In this document: positions 52,436 through 61,422 of the stretch, piece after piece
Position numbering within the stretch: position 1 is the stretch's first letter
How the letters are laid out: each line of letters opens with the position of its first letter
Virus record (IMG/VR): IMGVR_UViG_3300048033_001096
Span: 1 to 64,000 of that record
Direction: 5' to 3' (one strand)
Length of the DNA: 64,000 nt
Source of the DNA: a virus
Notes under the pieces: model-generated
The model's input: the letters and a program-made list of their open reading frames with translations, nothing else
What the model was told of the DNA's origin: nothing
Database searches by the model: none
Translations under genes and position numbers: made by a program

Positions 52436-53801
52436 TCCATTCCTCTAATAAGTGTGCATATTGCGGAAATATTTCTGCAAAATCTTTATTTCTTCTCTTA
52501 TCGTATGTATGTATGTATCGTACAAAGTCTTGTCTGTGTTCTATTGCTGGCTGCGATGTACGAAGGTAGTCACACAAACGTTTTATCTGATCCCATTCTT
52601 CAAGATATAGTCTAGCATACTTTTCTTTTGAATAATATTTTAACCATTGTTCGCACATCAGTTGAATAGTATTTGCTGTTTTTTCTCTATCTTCTATATC
52701 TAATAGTGTACATTGTAAATGCGGAGGCCAGTGCATAATATTAATACTTAAAGGAATTCTATTATGTTCAAAAGTTGTATTATATAATTTACGAAAATCC
52801 ATAACTAACATTATAAAATCAAGAAATGTTGATAAACTTAAAATATTAACAGTTGTCATAATTGCAACTGTGCTTTTAGTTTCTTTTAAAATACGCTCTG
52901 TATTTTCAATCCAACTGTAATAATTTAGTCCATCTCGTGCGTACTCAGCTTGTCTGCCTGTGCTTTCTAAACTTGTATACACATCTACTTTAACACCTAC
53001 TTCTGCAAGAGCATTAATTTTTTCAATTAACTTGTCAATTAATTTAGTTTCTACACATGCATTGGTATTGATTGCAACATCTAAGCCTTTGCGTGGATTT
53101 TCAATTAGATAGTCTAGCAACTTCCATGTATCTTTTGACATTGTAGGCTCACCGCCTGTAATGCGCAATACTTTTAAATGCGGAAGTGCATCAGGAAACC
53201 ATTTCCAAAATGCTTCTACATAAGGATTATGTTCTCTATTTAGATAAGGCATTTTGCCTGATTTTTCTAAGTAGTCTAAATGATGGGCGCCGTGCTTAGT
53301 TGGGTACGGTCCGTGCTGTTTTACATCTTCCATCCATTTGCTACTGATTTCGGGCGAACAGTACGCACATGCAAAATTGCAAGCATTACTAAACGAAACT
53401 TCTAAATAACTTGGATATACGTTTTCTGCAGGGTCACTAGATGCTATTTCTTCAAATCTATCCCATGCCCACGTATCTGATGTTTTATAATGTCTATCAC
53501 TAAAATATGTTTTATCTAAATCTTCAATCTTCCAACAGTAACCGCACTCGCTAGGACGTTCTCCGTTTAGCATCTTAGCACGTTGTTCTTTTTTAAACTT
53601 GCTGTTGTGTAGTGCTGCTGGATCTGCTTCAATTTCTTCTAGTGGAATCTTATGAGGTGCAGGATGGTGACAACTGTGGTTATAACCGTTCTGAAGCATA
53701 AGTGTAGTTTGTAGCCATTTAGCCGTACAGAAACTACAACTAACGTTGTTTATCTTTTCACGTTTCTCTTCTAGTATTTTTATACGTTCTTCGTTACTCA
53801 T
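52428..53801 (-). CDS. Radical SAM protein, twitch-like N-terminus with CHHP variant
   Basis: A 457-residue N_Twi-type radical SAM enzyme. SCSFCTAKWL is followed by HSCHHPAPHKIP and CGYCWKIED, then the SAM cluster CNFACAYC and ITGGEPTM. It is a paralogue of the gene directly downstream, with the same CHHP replacement, the same order of blocks and the same YDKRRNK- or YDVRRNK-type segment near the C-terminus. It overlaps the acetyltransferase gene upstream by ATGA. Confidence 0.9.
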   Translation of the reverse strand: MSNEERIKILEEKREKINNVSCSFCTAKWLQTTLMLQNGYNHSCHHPAPHKIPLEEIEADPAALHNSKFKKEQRAKMLNGERPSECGYCWKIEDLDKTYFSDRHYKTSDTWAWDRFEEIASSDPAENVYPSYLEVSFSNACNFACAYCSPEISSKWMEDVKQHGPYPTKHGAHHLDYLEKSGKMPYLNREHNPYVEAFWKWFPDALPHLKVLRITGGEPTMSKDTWKLLDYLIENPRKGLDVAINTNACVETKLIDKLIEKINALAEVGVKVDVYTSLESTGRQAEYARDGLNYYSWIENTERILKETKSTVAIMTTVNILSLSTFLDFIMLVMDFRKLYNTTFEHNRIPLSINIMHWPPHLQCTLLDIEDREKTANTIQLMCEQWLKYYSKEKYARLYLEEWDQIKRLCDYLRTSQPAIEHRQDFVRYIHTYDKRRNKDFAEIFPQYAHLLEEWNG

Positions 53802-54298
53802 TTTAAAAGATACTTAAAGTTTTGTGTTGTACTGTTAATAGCAATTTGTTTGGCTCCGTTTCTAATATGAAAGTGTGTTGCCATAGGAGTGAGCGGAGAG
53901 AGTGTAACTAGGTTCTTTACTTCTGGTTTTGTTTTTATATGTTCTGCAAGTTTGTGTATCAGCTCTTTTCCTGCACCACGTTTACGGCTCCAAATAGTAT
54001 ATGCTATTGCAGTGTCTGCATCATTTTTATAAAATGCATTTTGACTCATTAAGTCAAGTTCTTTTACACTAGTAGGAATATCGTTAGTGTATGCTACACA
54101 AACAACACCTTCTATGTCACCTTCATACTTGAGCCCGTAAATTTTACGTCCACAAGCTGTTCGCCATTCTACATCAAGTTCAGGACGTACAGGATCTTCT
54201 GTTACATCTATATCTTCTAACTCAACTAGTTCTGTACCTTTAACCCATCTAAAAAATCCGTCTAGTGTACCTTTATATTTTTCTACATTTTTATTCAT
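53798..54298 (-). CDS. GNAT-family N-acyltransferase
   Basis: A 166-residue GNAT. The acetyl-CoA-binding loop is RKRGAGKELIHKLAEHI, and the C-terminal strand HFHIRNGAKQI has the His/Asn position typical of this fold. Family enzymes acetylate amino groups of proteins, sugars or small molecules. It sits between a radical SAM gene and a glycosyltransferase-like gene with 4-base overlaps. The substrate is unknown. Confidence 0.75.
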   Translation of the reverse strand: MNKNVEKYKGTLDGFFRWVKGTELVELEDIDVTEDPVRPELDVEWRTACGRKIYGLKYEGDIEGVVCVAYTNDIPTSVKELDLMSQNAFYKNDADTAIAYTIWSRKRGAGKELIHKLAEHIKTKPEVKNLVTLSPLTPMATHFHIRNGAKQIAINSTTQNFKYLLK

Positions 54299-55191
54299 TT
54301 AGCTCTCCGTAAAATTCTAGCACTGTTTTGATACACTTGTTTAAAGAACTTACTTTGCTCGTCGTCTAACGGTTTAGTAGAAATATCAACTCCTGTGCCT
54401 TTAAGTATTTCTAAACCTAAACGCTCTGCTTCTTCCTGTGGGTTTAAATTTTTTACATCACTTTCCCAAAAGTTGTTTAGCCATTCAAAGTCACGTACAT
54501 TAGCATAGTCCCAGTCTGTACAGTTTGTCATATAACAACCTTGTCGTGCGCCTAGTATGCTCCACATACCATTTTCTACATCTGCACCTATTTGACTCCA
54601 TATAAGCAGTCTGTCATAATTCTGCCACCATACTGTGCGTAAGTCATCTACTTTTGCGCCTTGATCCAAAGACATCTTAACGCCTTCCCTAAAGCCAGCC
54701 CGCCAAGCCTGCCAAGGTGTCGCATTAGTATAAGAAACACTGTAGTTTTCGTTAAACTGATAATATTTGTTGTCGAAGCAGAATTCAACTTTGCCACGTT
54801 CGTCTCCTTCTTCTGAGTTTTCGTGCGTTTTCATATTGTGTACAAATTTACGTGTCCACATTTTAAGTCCGCCGTTTCCGTACATTAATCCATTAACATG
54901 TACTTTGCCGCACCAACTAAACACATGGTCAGGAGTAACACCTAATTCTTCAATGTCCACTTCTTGGTTAAGAAACTCTTGGTCAATAATATTATCAGCA
55001 TCTACTGTAACAAAGTATTCTGTTTCAGACAAGTCAGCACAGGCTTTATGTGCAGCATCACTTCCGTGTACGCCGTGTACTCGTTTAGCCCATGGAATTT
55101 TGCTACACAAATCTGCATAGTTTTTTTCAGCATTAGGCTCATCGTAACTAAGGAATATTATATCTTGATCTACTATTTTAATTTTTGACAT
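54295..55191 (-). CDS. Glycosyltransferase-like protein (paralogue of the repeat protein)
   Basis: A 298-residue GT-A-like protein. IIFLSYDEPNAEKNY opens the domain, RVHGVHG follows, and the Asp-x-Asp is in TVDADNII. YGNGGLKMW and the C-terminal GARQGCYMTN match the catalytic domain of the protein at 44254-46203 in the same order. The product is a plain single unit without repeats. It uses ATGA overlap with the GNAT gene. Confidence 0.7.
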   Translation of the reverse strand: MSKIKIVDQDIIFLSYDEPNAEKNYADLCSKIPWAKRVHGVHGSDAAHKACADLSETEYFVTVDADNIIDQEFLNQEVDIEELGVTPDHVFSWCGKVHVNGLMYGNGGLKMWTRKFVHNMKTHENSEEGDERGKVEFCFDNKYYQFNENYSVSYTNATPWQAWRAGFREGVKMSLDQGAKVDDLRTVWWQNYDRLLIWSQIGADVENGMWSILGARQGCYMTNCTDWDYANVRDFEWLNNFWESDVKNLNPQEEAERLGLEILKGTGVDISTKPLDDEQSKFFKQVYQNSARILRRAK

Positions 55192-55748
55192 TAACTTTCC
55201 ACTATATGATTATAATTTTCAAAGGCTTTACCACAGTATACACTCACATCCTGTCTTTGAGCAACTTCTTTTTTTGTATGGTTAATAACTTTTCTATCAC
55301 CATTCATAATATCAGAAAAGTTTACTTCAAGTGTATCTAATAACACATTAGGATCATTTTCGTCTGTTACAAACAGTCTATGAATTTTATCTTTATAGTA
55401 AAGCGTACTTTTTAATATTTTTTTCAACCCGTCTGATGCACTTGCGGTCCAGGTGCCTTCGGTAATATTTTGCGTAATATAAAAAACTAAATTATGATCA
55501 ATTTTGCCTTTTACTAATTGATGTATACTTTTATCAACATCAAAATCTTCTAAACTTGAGTGTTTGAATTTTAGTTCAAACATAGAATCAGTTTCGCTTG
55601 GAACTACTATATAATCTTCAAAATTCTTTCGACATTCAGCAAAATCATACAATAACGATTTATCAATTTCCATATACGGAGAACTTTCATCTAAAACATT
55701 TCCAGCCTTCCATATAGTACCGTTTTCTCTAAAGTTAAGATAATACAT
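55191..55748 (-). CDS. Hypothetical protein in the glycosyltransferase cluster
   Basis: A 185-residue protein with YYLNFRENGTIWKAGN at the start, YITQNITEGTWTASA in the middle and a Lys-rich C-terminus. It looks beta-rich and globular, without catalytic motifs. It begins inside the end of the upstream glycosyltransferase-like gene. The function is unknown; a carbohydrate-binding or virion role is possible but unsupported. Confidence 0.55.
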   Translation of the reverse strand: MYYLNFRENGTIWKAGNVLDESSPYMEIDKSLLYDFAECRKNFEDYIVVPSETDSMFELKFKHSSLEDFDVDKSIHQLVKGKIDHNLVFYITQNITEGTWTASASDGLKKILKSTLYYKDKIHRLFVTDENDPNVLLDTLEVNFSDIMNGDRKVINHTKKEVAQRQDVSVYCGKAFENYNHIVES

Positions 55749-56571
55749 AATCTAATTTCTCTATAATAGTATCTGTTAAGAACTCGTCTTCAACATAGTG
55801 CAATAATCCTGTTTGTAAAAAATTACCTAATAGTAAATTTCCATCATTTCTATAATATTTTCCAACTACAGATGTCCACTTTTCTGGTACATTTTTCCAA
55901 TTTTGTACATGAGGTTTCATGTGTGTAAATGTAATATAGCTGTTTGGACTTGTAATCTCTTTTTCATTTCCTAGTATTTTACAAGCAATAGCTGCACAAA
56001 CATCAACACTACACCATTTTTGATATCTTTCTTTAGCATATTTGCTGTAAAAAAGTTCCCAGTTATTCATTATAATTTCTAACAAGGTATAAAATTCTTT
56101 TGCAGTATCACCTTTTTTAAAATAATGCAATGCGCTGTATAAGTTAGGTAAATTATTAGCATCAAACGTTTTTCTATAAAATCTATTAGTTACAACTTCA
56201 TTTCTATAAGTTTTAACATTACTAGTAAAAAATAAATTGTATTTGTCTAATTCTTTCCACCAATGTGTTATATCACTTAAAATAAGCATATCTGCTTCAA
56301 GTACAATTGTTTGTTCGTATGGACTAGCATGATACACCTTCCATCTATTTTGTATCTTCCAATCTGATTGTAGAGCGCCGTCAGACCAAGGGATAGGAAT
56401 AATCTTATCAAATACTTTTTGCCATTCGTCTGGCACTATATCATTAGTAATTAAACTAATGCGCTGTCCAGTATTATACTTGTGCAAACTTAATGCTAAA
56501 GCATGAGCTTGTTTTATATAATCTGTCTTTCCGTTATTTTGAGCTAACAAACAAAACCCTTTACTCATCAT
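55735..56571 (-). CDS. Glycosyltransferase-A-like protein (tandem copy)
   Basis: A 278-residue protein similar to glycogenin/GT8-type enzymes. GFCLLAQNNGKTDYIKQAHA opens the Rossmann part, TIVLEADMLIL fills the metal-binding Asp-x-Asp position (Glu-Ala-Asp here), and LHYFKKGDTA follows. It is a paralogue of the next gene upstream. It may add sugars to a protein, polymer or small acceptor. It overlaps both neighbours. Confidence 0.65.
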   Translation of the reverse strand: MMSKGFCLLAQNNGKTDYIKQAHALALSLHKYNTGQRISLITNDIVPDEWQKVFDKIIPIPWSDGALQSDWKIQNRWKVYHASPYEQTIVLEADMLILSDITHWWKELDKYNLFFTSNVKTYRNEVVTNRFYRKTFDANNLPNLYSALHYFKKGDTAKEFYTLLEIIMNNWELFYSKYAKERYQKWCSVDVCAAIACKILGNEKEITSPNSYITFTHMKPHVQNWKNVPEKWTSVVGKYYRNDGNLLLGNFLQTGLLHYVEDEFLTDTIIEKLDYVLS

Positions 56572-57415
56572 TAAGTGCCTCGCTTATTGCCCTATCTAAA
56601 CTAAACTTATTCATAATATGTATATTAGCTTTATTAATTGTAGACAATACATAATGTCCTTTCCAATCTTTTTTATCTAACATAAAAACATATTTTTCAT
56701 CATTCATTTTAACTAATACATCATTATCGGTAGTAAACCACAATTTGCCTGGCATTGCTTTTGGCCAATTTGTTTTTTGATTACCGTTCATTAAATGAAT
56801 TGCAATACTAAAACTAAAATCGTTACGATATGTTTTACTTGGTATTTGATATACAAGACGATAATAAAGCCAATTTTCTTTAATATGTTCGATTAAATTA
56901 AAAAATAGTTCTGTACGTTTTGACTTTTTAAAATAAAATACAGTTGCCCAGTAAAAATCAACACTTCGGTCACTAATTTTATCAAATGTATCAGTTCGTT
57001 CTGGATTTAAATCTTGGATATCTCTAAAGATTAAAAAATCATCTTCAGTATCAAATGCATTATTTAATAAATTATTTCCTACAATAAAATCAGTGTCCAT
57101 TACAATAGTTTCATCATACGGAGTAATATTATAAACTGTACTCCTATCATGATTACGCCATTCTAATATTCTATCACTCATTGTACCGTCTCTATAAATT
57201 CGTTTTTGATTACATTCTTTCCACTCTAAAGAAACAATAGTATCAATATATTTTTTGTAATAAGGATAATTTTCTTTAAGGTATGCAGGATTATCTGTTG
57301 CTATTGTAACAGACAGTCCTAAATGTTTTTTGATTTTTTTTGCACAAAAAATAGCTTGTTTGACATAGTCCATTGTGTGATTATTTTGCGCAAATAAAAC
57401 TACACCCTTTGTCAT
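56561..57415 (-). CDS. Glycosyltransferase-A-like protein (tandem copy)
   Basis: A 284-residue paralogue of the gene downstream. VVLFAQNNHTMDYVKQA, TIVMDTDFIV (a proper Asp-x-Asp) and the VFYFKKSKRT segment correspond in order. The active-site Asp-x-Asp here is intact, unlike the tandem copy. It is coupled to the small hypothetical gene upstream by ATGA. The donor and acceptor are unknown. Confidence 0.7.
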   Translation of the reverse strand: MTKGVVLFAQNNHTMDYVKQAIFCAKKIKKHLGLSVTIATDNPAYLKENYPYYKKYIDTIVSLEWKECNQKRIYRDGTMSDRILEWRNHDRSTVYNITPYDETIVMDTDFIVGNNLLNNAFDTEDDFLIFRDIQDLNPERTDTFDKISDRSVDFYWATVFYFKKSKRTELFFNLIEHIKENWLYYRLVYQIPSKTYRNDFSFSIAIHLMNGNQKTNWPKAMPGKLWFTTDNDVLVKMNDEKYVFMLDKKDWKGHYVLSTINKANIHIMNKFSLDRAISEALNDE

Positions 57416-57759
57416 AAATTAATTAATCCTTCAACAGATCGATTACTTTTAATTTCGTTATAGCTATCTAAGTATTCATATGTTGTAGTAAAATAGATAT
57501 CAAGTATATCGTCTGTAAACTTTTGTAAATCTTCTACTTTAATCGGAGTTTCGTTGTCGTCTATTATAATTGCTTCAGTTTGTTTATTTTGTATTAAAGT
57601 GTGACAGAATGTAATAAGGTCTCTGTTAACTGTAAATTTTCCACCATTTAAATAATGTACACAATTTTCTAAAAATTGTTCGTGTATAATACGCTTTTGA
57701 TTATTCAACGTTGTCATGTAATTTGAAAAATCTAATGCATTTTGTAGCCGTTCGTCCAT
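57412..57759 (-). CDS. Small conserved-type phage protein, first gene of the island operon
   Basis: A 115-residue acidic protein with a Thr/Asn/Ile-rich centre (EAIIIDDNETPIKVEDLQ) and a helical C-terminus. It has a strong GGAGG ribosome site and follows the consensus promoter. No function is assigned. Being first in the operon it would be expressed early with the glycosyltransferase and radical SAM genes. Confidence 0.65.
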   Translation of the reverse strand: MDERLQNALDFSNYMTTLNNQKRIIHEQFLENCVHYLNGGKFTVNRDLITFCHTLIQNKQTEAIIIDDNETPIKVEDLQKFTDDILDIYFTTTYEYLDSYNEIKSNRSVEGLINL

Positions 57760-57783
57760 AAGAAACCTCCAAGTATATGTATA

Positions 57784-57812
57784 ATTATATACTCAGTTTA
57801 TAATCTTGTCAA
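57784..57812 (-). promoter_or_regulatory. Sigma70-type promoter of the island operon
   Basis: Minus-strand TTGACA (57807-57812) and TATAAT (57784-57789) are perfect hexamers with a 17-bp spacer. The ATG of the first gene is at 57759, with GGAGG between. It probably drives the minus-strand run toward 39.3 kb. Confidence 0.85.
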
Positions 57813-57819
57813 GAGCTGA

Positions 57820-58887
57820 TTAGTTTTCTTCGAAACCTGAGTTTTCACCGCCGTCTGGTAATGGAACTTCAACGAAGTCACCTGTAGGCTGTTTGGCATG
57901 GATTCCTGCAGATTGTGTTCCTCCAGAGACAAGAACACGTTCGTCAAAATTTGGTTGGCCTTCATTTACATCATTAAAGTCTATTCTAAACCGAACAACA
58001 TTATTGTTTACACGTTTAGCACGTACTCGATAATAGTTTTCAGAATAAACATCGGAACCATATTTTCTAAATATTTCTTTATAGCCAGTAGTTAACTGAA
58101 AATTACCAGTAGCCGGTTCTGTTGTACCGTCACCGTTAACATCAGTACTACCATCAGCGGCTGCGCCGCTTGTTGCTGTAGTAGAATTTTTACTAAAAAC
58201 AACAGTAACTTGGTTAAACATTGATTCCCAGTTTTGATCTTTAGAAGTATTAGACCCGCTTGTAAACGTGAGTCTTAAATCTCCTCCAGCATTAAAAAAG
58301 TGTCTTCTATGATCTGCACCTGTAGCAACTGTTCTACCTGCTGAATTAGTAGTAGCATAACCGCCTTCAAATGTACAGTCAAGCTCACACCAAATATTAT
58401 CATCTGGGTCGCCGTCGCCGCCCCAAGGAGTAGTTCGTGTACTAGATGTTAGTGTTCTCGGATCACTTATTGTAAATTCGTCAACTAGTCCTGCGTTAGT
58501 TTCTACAGTACTAATAGCAGCAAGCAAATCATTAAATCCTTTATTATTATTAGGATTATCAATAGTAAATGAGTCGCTTGGTTCGTCATATGTAACACTA
58601 GTTCCAGATGCATCGGCACCTATAATGTCACCAGTACTAAATGTCTGTCCGTATGCATTATTACCTGATTGGTGTTGACTACAAGTATTAATATCTGTTT
58701 TTAATGTTTGTAAATGATCGTGATTAATTTCTTCATCGTTTGCACTTACATCTTTATATGCTTCGTAACTTGGTACAATTTGTCCGTAACCGTTTTGTCC
58801 TGATCCGTCACCTAATAAAACTAATATTCTACCAAGTGCATCAGTATAATCAGTAGCTTGGACATTATTGCCTTTTGATACTGCCAT
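57820..58887 (-). CDS. Virion fibre/baseplate-type protein (paralogue pair member)
   Basis: A 355-residue Asn/Gly/Thr/Asp-rich protein. It shares with the next upstream gene the N-terminal repeat-like GRILVLLGDGSGQNGYGQ region and the ADHRRHFFNAGG segment in the middle. The composition is that of phage structural proteins. There is no enzyme motif. The gene ends 8 bases from the -35 of the island promoter. Confidence 0.7.
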   Translation of the reverse strand: MAVSKGNNVQATDYTDALGRILVLLGDGSGQNGYGQIVPSYEAYKDVSANDEEINHDHLQTLKTDINTCSQHQSGNNAYGQTFSTGDIIGADASGTSVTYDEPSDSFTIDNPNNNKGFNDLLAAISTVETNAGLVDEFTISDPRTLTSSTRTTPWGGDGDPDDNIWCELDCTFEGGYATTNSAGRTVATGADHRRHFFNAGGDLRLTFTSGSNTSKDQNWESMFNQVTVVFSKNSTTATSGAAADGSTDVNGDGTTEPATGNFQLTTGYKEIFRKYGSDVYSENYYRVRAKRVNNNVVRFRIDFNDVNEGQPNFDERVLVSGGTQSAGIHAKQPTGDFVEVPLPDGGENSGFEEN

Positions 58888-58890
58888 TAA

Positions 58891-59811
58891 TTAGTCTCCT
58901 AATTCTAAACTAGATTGTGCAGAATAACTCGGGGCTGTAACGTCAACAAACGATCCCGAAGGACGTAAAACTGCAACATTACTTACCACCGTGCCTTGCA
59001 CTTCTTCATCTATATTAGGATCTCCTAAATCTTGATCTTGGAATTGTATTGTGAATTGAATTGCTTTAGTGCTTACTTCTTTTACAAATATAATATATCT
59101 ATTTTCTGAATACGACTCTTGCTGACCAGTTCTTTCAAATAGTCTAATTAATTGACCCGGTAAATTAAAATTACCAATTGGTCCATTACCGTCAGGAAAC
59201 AGTGTTCCTCCGATACCTGTTTTTGAAGTAGTATTAGATTTAAATTGAATTACGCCCATATTAGTAAGCATTTGTTTCCAATCATCGCCTTTAGCATTAG
59301 AATTAGTCTCAATTTGAGCACTTATAAAAATTTGTCCACCGGCATTAAAAAATGCACGTCTGTGATCAGCATTGTCGTATGTTAAAGTAAAACTATGCGT
59401 TAATTGACCATTCCACGGTGAAAACCTAGAATCAGCAGCAATTTGTTCAATTGTCGTCTGTGTTCCGTCAACTCCGCCTGGATTTTCTTCTAATCTTGTA
59501 ACTTCGGCAATATACTGATTAAATCCGTCATTGTCTCCAAGTTCTTCTTCGTTTGCTAAAATTTTACTACTAGCAGTAACAGGCGAAAGTACACTTGGAC
59601 TGCCCGACTGATGAATAGAAATTCTATTAATGTCATCAAGCAAATCATTCATATTACTAGCGTATACAATACTTTGAGGTGCTACAGGAGCACTTGTTAA
59701 TACTTGTCCATAACCCGATTGGCCATTACCGCCGCCAAGTATTCTTTCTACTCTATTTTGTAGAGTGTTATAGTTTGCCGCGGTAATTGATGTTTGTCTG
59801 TTAACTGCCAT
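58891..59811 (-). CDS. Virion fibre/baseplate-type protein (paralogue pair member)
   Basis: A 306-residue protein related to the gene downstream. LQNRVERILGGGNGQSGYGQ and ADHRRAFFNAGGQI match in order. It has an AGGA ribosome site and a late-type promoter 26 bases upstream. A structural role in the virion is likely. Confidence 0.7.
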   Translation of the reverse strand: MAVNRQTSITAANYNTLQNRVERILGGGNGQSGYGQVLTSAPVAPQSIVYASNMNDLLDDINRISIHQSGSPSVLSPVTASSKILANEEELGDNDGFNQYIAEVTRLEENPGGVDGTQTTIEQIAADSRFSPWNGQLTHSFTLTYDNADHRRAFFNAGGQIFISAQIETNSNAKGDDWKQMLTNMGVIQFKSNTTSKTGIGGTLFPDGNGPIGNFNLPGQLIRLFERTGQQESYSENRYIIFVKEVSTKAIQFTIQFQDQDLGDPNIDEEVQGTVVSNVAVLRPSGSFVDVTAPSYSAQSSLELGD

Positions 59812-59837
59812 TTAAGTTATCCTATTATATGCTAGTA

Positions 59838-59845
59838 TATTTATA
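59838..59845 (-). promoter_or_regulatory. T4-type late promoter, exact consensus
   Basis: TATAAATA on the minus strand overlaps the stop codon of the gene upstream. The predicted start is near 59832, a 21-base leader with AGGA before the ATG at 59811. Confidence 0.7.
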
Positions 59846-61382
59846 CCTTGAGTACACACTCAACTAATTTTTCACTTTCGTCGTTATTAGTTTCTAATGC
59901 TATACCAACTAATCCTGTAGTTGATATTGTTGAGCATACTCCGTTTTCCCAAGCATAAACAGCTTCACCTTTTTTAACAGCGCCTTTTACCCTTACTGGC
60001 ACACGGCCTTTAAGACCAATTGCTTGTCCGTCACATCCTTTATTCATCAAATATGCAGGTGCTTCTGAAATTACACCTATACACATATGACTTGATTTTG
60101 CGGCTGTAGCTTCGGCTTCGCCGCCTACGCACATTGCAGTACCTACTGGATATTCTTGATCTGTAAGATAATTTTCTGCTAGGTCAGCATACCAGGCTTC
60201 TGTTGCAATACCTTGGAAACGTCTTGCATAAATGTCACCTAGTGAATCTCTAGTTGGTATAGTGTTTGCAGCAGTAGCTTCTGAAGGATATAACGCATCT
60301 CCGTTGACCATAGTGCCGTCAATTGGGCTTGGATCATATACAGCATTTGGTTTCATTATTGCTGTTGTTATTTGCCCTAGACCTTCGTAACTTAATGCAT
60401 ATATTGCAGGCCATCTATAATCTGTTGTACCTAATGATGTTGCAGCTATAGTCGGTTGTACATTACTTTCCGTTCCTGGAACAAATCCAGGAATAACAGC
60501 ATTAAACTGCATTCTAACTGGATTTAAGATATTGCCAAGATTATCTTTTGCACGGAAAATAATTTGGTTTCCGTTACCGTTTTCAATAACACTTTGATTG
60601 TCATTTTCAACTTTTAAAGTAAAGTCACCACTATCTCCAATTTGCAGTCCGCTTTCAGAAAACTGAGCAAGTCCAGTAAATACTGGGCTATTTGCTTGTA
60701 CATAATCATTTGCACTAATGCCGCCTAATTTTTCTGCATTAGTAGCAGTACCGACTAGTCTAAACGATCCAGTAGTTACACCACCCGAGCTGTTAACTGT
60801 ATTCTTAAGGGTTAACCCAGGACGTATTCTATCAAAACCACTAATATTACTATCTACGTCACTTGTGTCAATTGTAAAATCACTATTACTAAATGTCATT
60901 ACCGTTTCGTCATTAACAACCGCAGTAATAATATTTCTACTCTCGCCTATTGTGTCTCTAACCGAACGACTTACAATTTGTGTCTGACCCGACCCTGCAC
61001 TTTGGGGTCCAATAAGTACAAAATCGCCGCCATTGTATGTGTAAAGTTGTTCGTTAGCAGTGTCCCACCAAAAATCACCTTGCTTTAATCCTGTTGGAAC
61101 AAGATCGCTTACTTCTGCGCCACCTGTTGTGCGCCATTTTAAACCGTCGTAAAATTTAAGTTTACTATTACCACTATCAAACCAAATTTGCCCAGCTATT
61201 TTGCGTGGCGGTTCTACTTGCCCTGCAAAATTTTCTAGCAAAAATACAAAATTTTCGTTTTGTATTTCACCGTAACCAGCATAGTTTTTACCAACTAGTT
61301 TTAAATCGGTTGTTTGGTCAATAGTACCGTCTTCAATCTTCCAGCTTTTACTATTGCTGTATGTGTCTATTGTATATGCCAT
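59841..61382 (-). CDS. Fibre-type virion protein (paralogue of 61423-63390)
   Basis: A 513-residue structural protein. The N-terminal 150 residues (NYAGYGEIQNENFVFLLENF, then IAGQIWFDS and LVPTGLKQGDFWWD) match the start of the next gene in order. The C-terminal half differs and carries a DSLGDIYARRFQGIATEAWYA segment and a region typical of fibre C-terminal or chaperone-type domains. A late-type promoter (GATAAATA) lies upstream. Confidence 0.75.
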   Translation of the reverse strand: MAYTIDTYSNSKSWKIEDGTIDQTTDLKLVGKNYAGYGEIQNENFVFLLENFAGQVEPPRKIAGQIWFDSGNSKLKFYDGLKWRTTGGAEVSDLVPTGLKQGDFWWDTANEQLYTYNGGDFVLIGPQSAGSGQTQIVSRSVRDTIGESRNIITAVVNDETVMTFSNSDFTIDTSDVDSNISGFDRIRPGLTLKNTVNSSGGVTTGSFRLVGTATNAEKLGGISANDYVQANSPVFTGLAQFSESGLQIGDSGDFTLKVENDNQSVIENGNGNQIIFRAKDNLGNILNPVRMQFNAVIPGFVPGTESNVQPTIAATSLGTTDYRWPAIYALSYEGLGQITTAIMKPNAVYDPSPIDGTMVNGDALYPSEATAANTIPTRDSLGDIYARRFQGIATEAWYADLAENYLTDQEYPVGTAMCVGGEAEATAAKSSHMCIGVISEAPAYLMNKGCDGQAIGLKGRVPVRVKGAVKKGEAVYAWENGVCSTISTTGLVGIALETNNDESEKLVECVLKV

Positions 61383-61407
61383 TCGTTAAACCCCTAATGC
61401 GATATTG

Positions 61408-61415
61408 TATTTATC
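61408..61415 (-). promoter_or_regulatory. T4-type late promoter element
   Basis: Minus-strand GATAAATA, one mismatch from TATAAATA, with a predicted start near 61402 and a 20-base leader carrying AGGGG before the ATG at 61382. Confidence 0.55.
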
Positions 61416-61422
61416 TGTCTTG

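Noticed and set aside
14298-57759. A RiPP cluster with a short precursor peptide
   Set aside because: The many radical SAM enzymes suggested it, but no short Cys/Gly-rich or leader-core ORF with a ribosome site was found between the genes, which mostly overlap. The larger unknown proteins remain possible partners.
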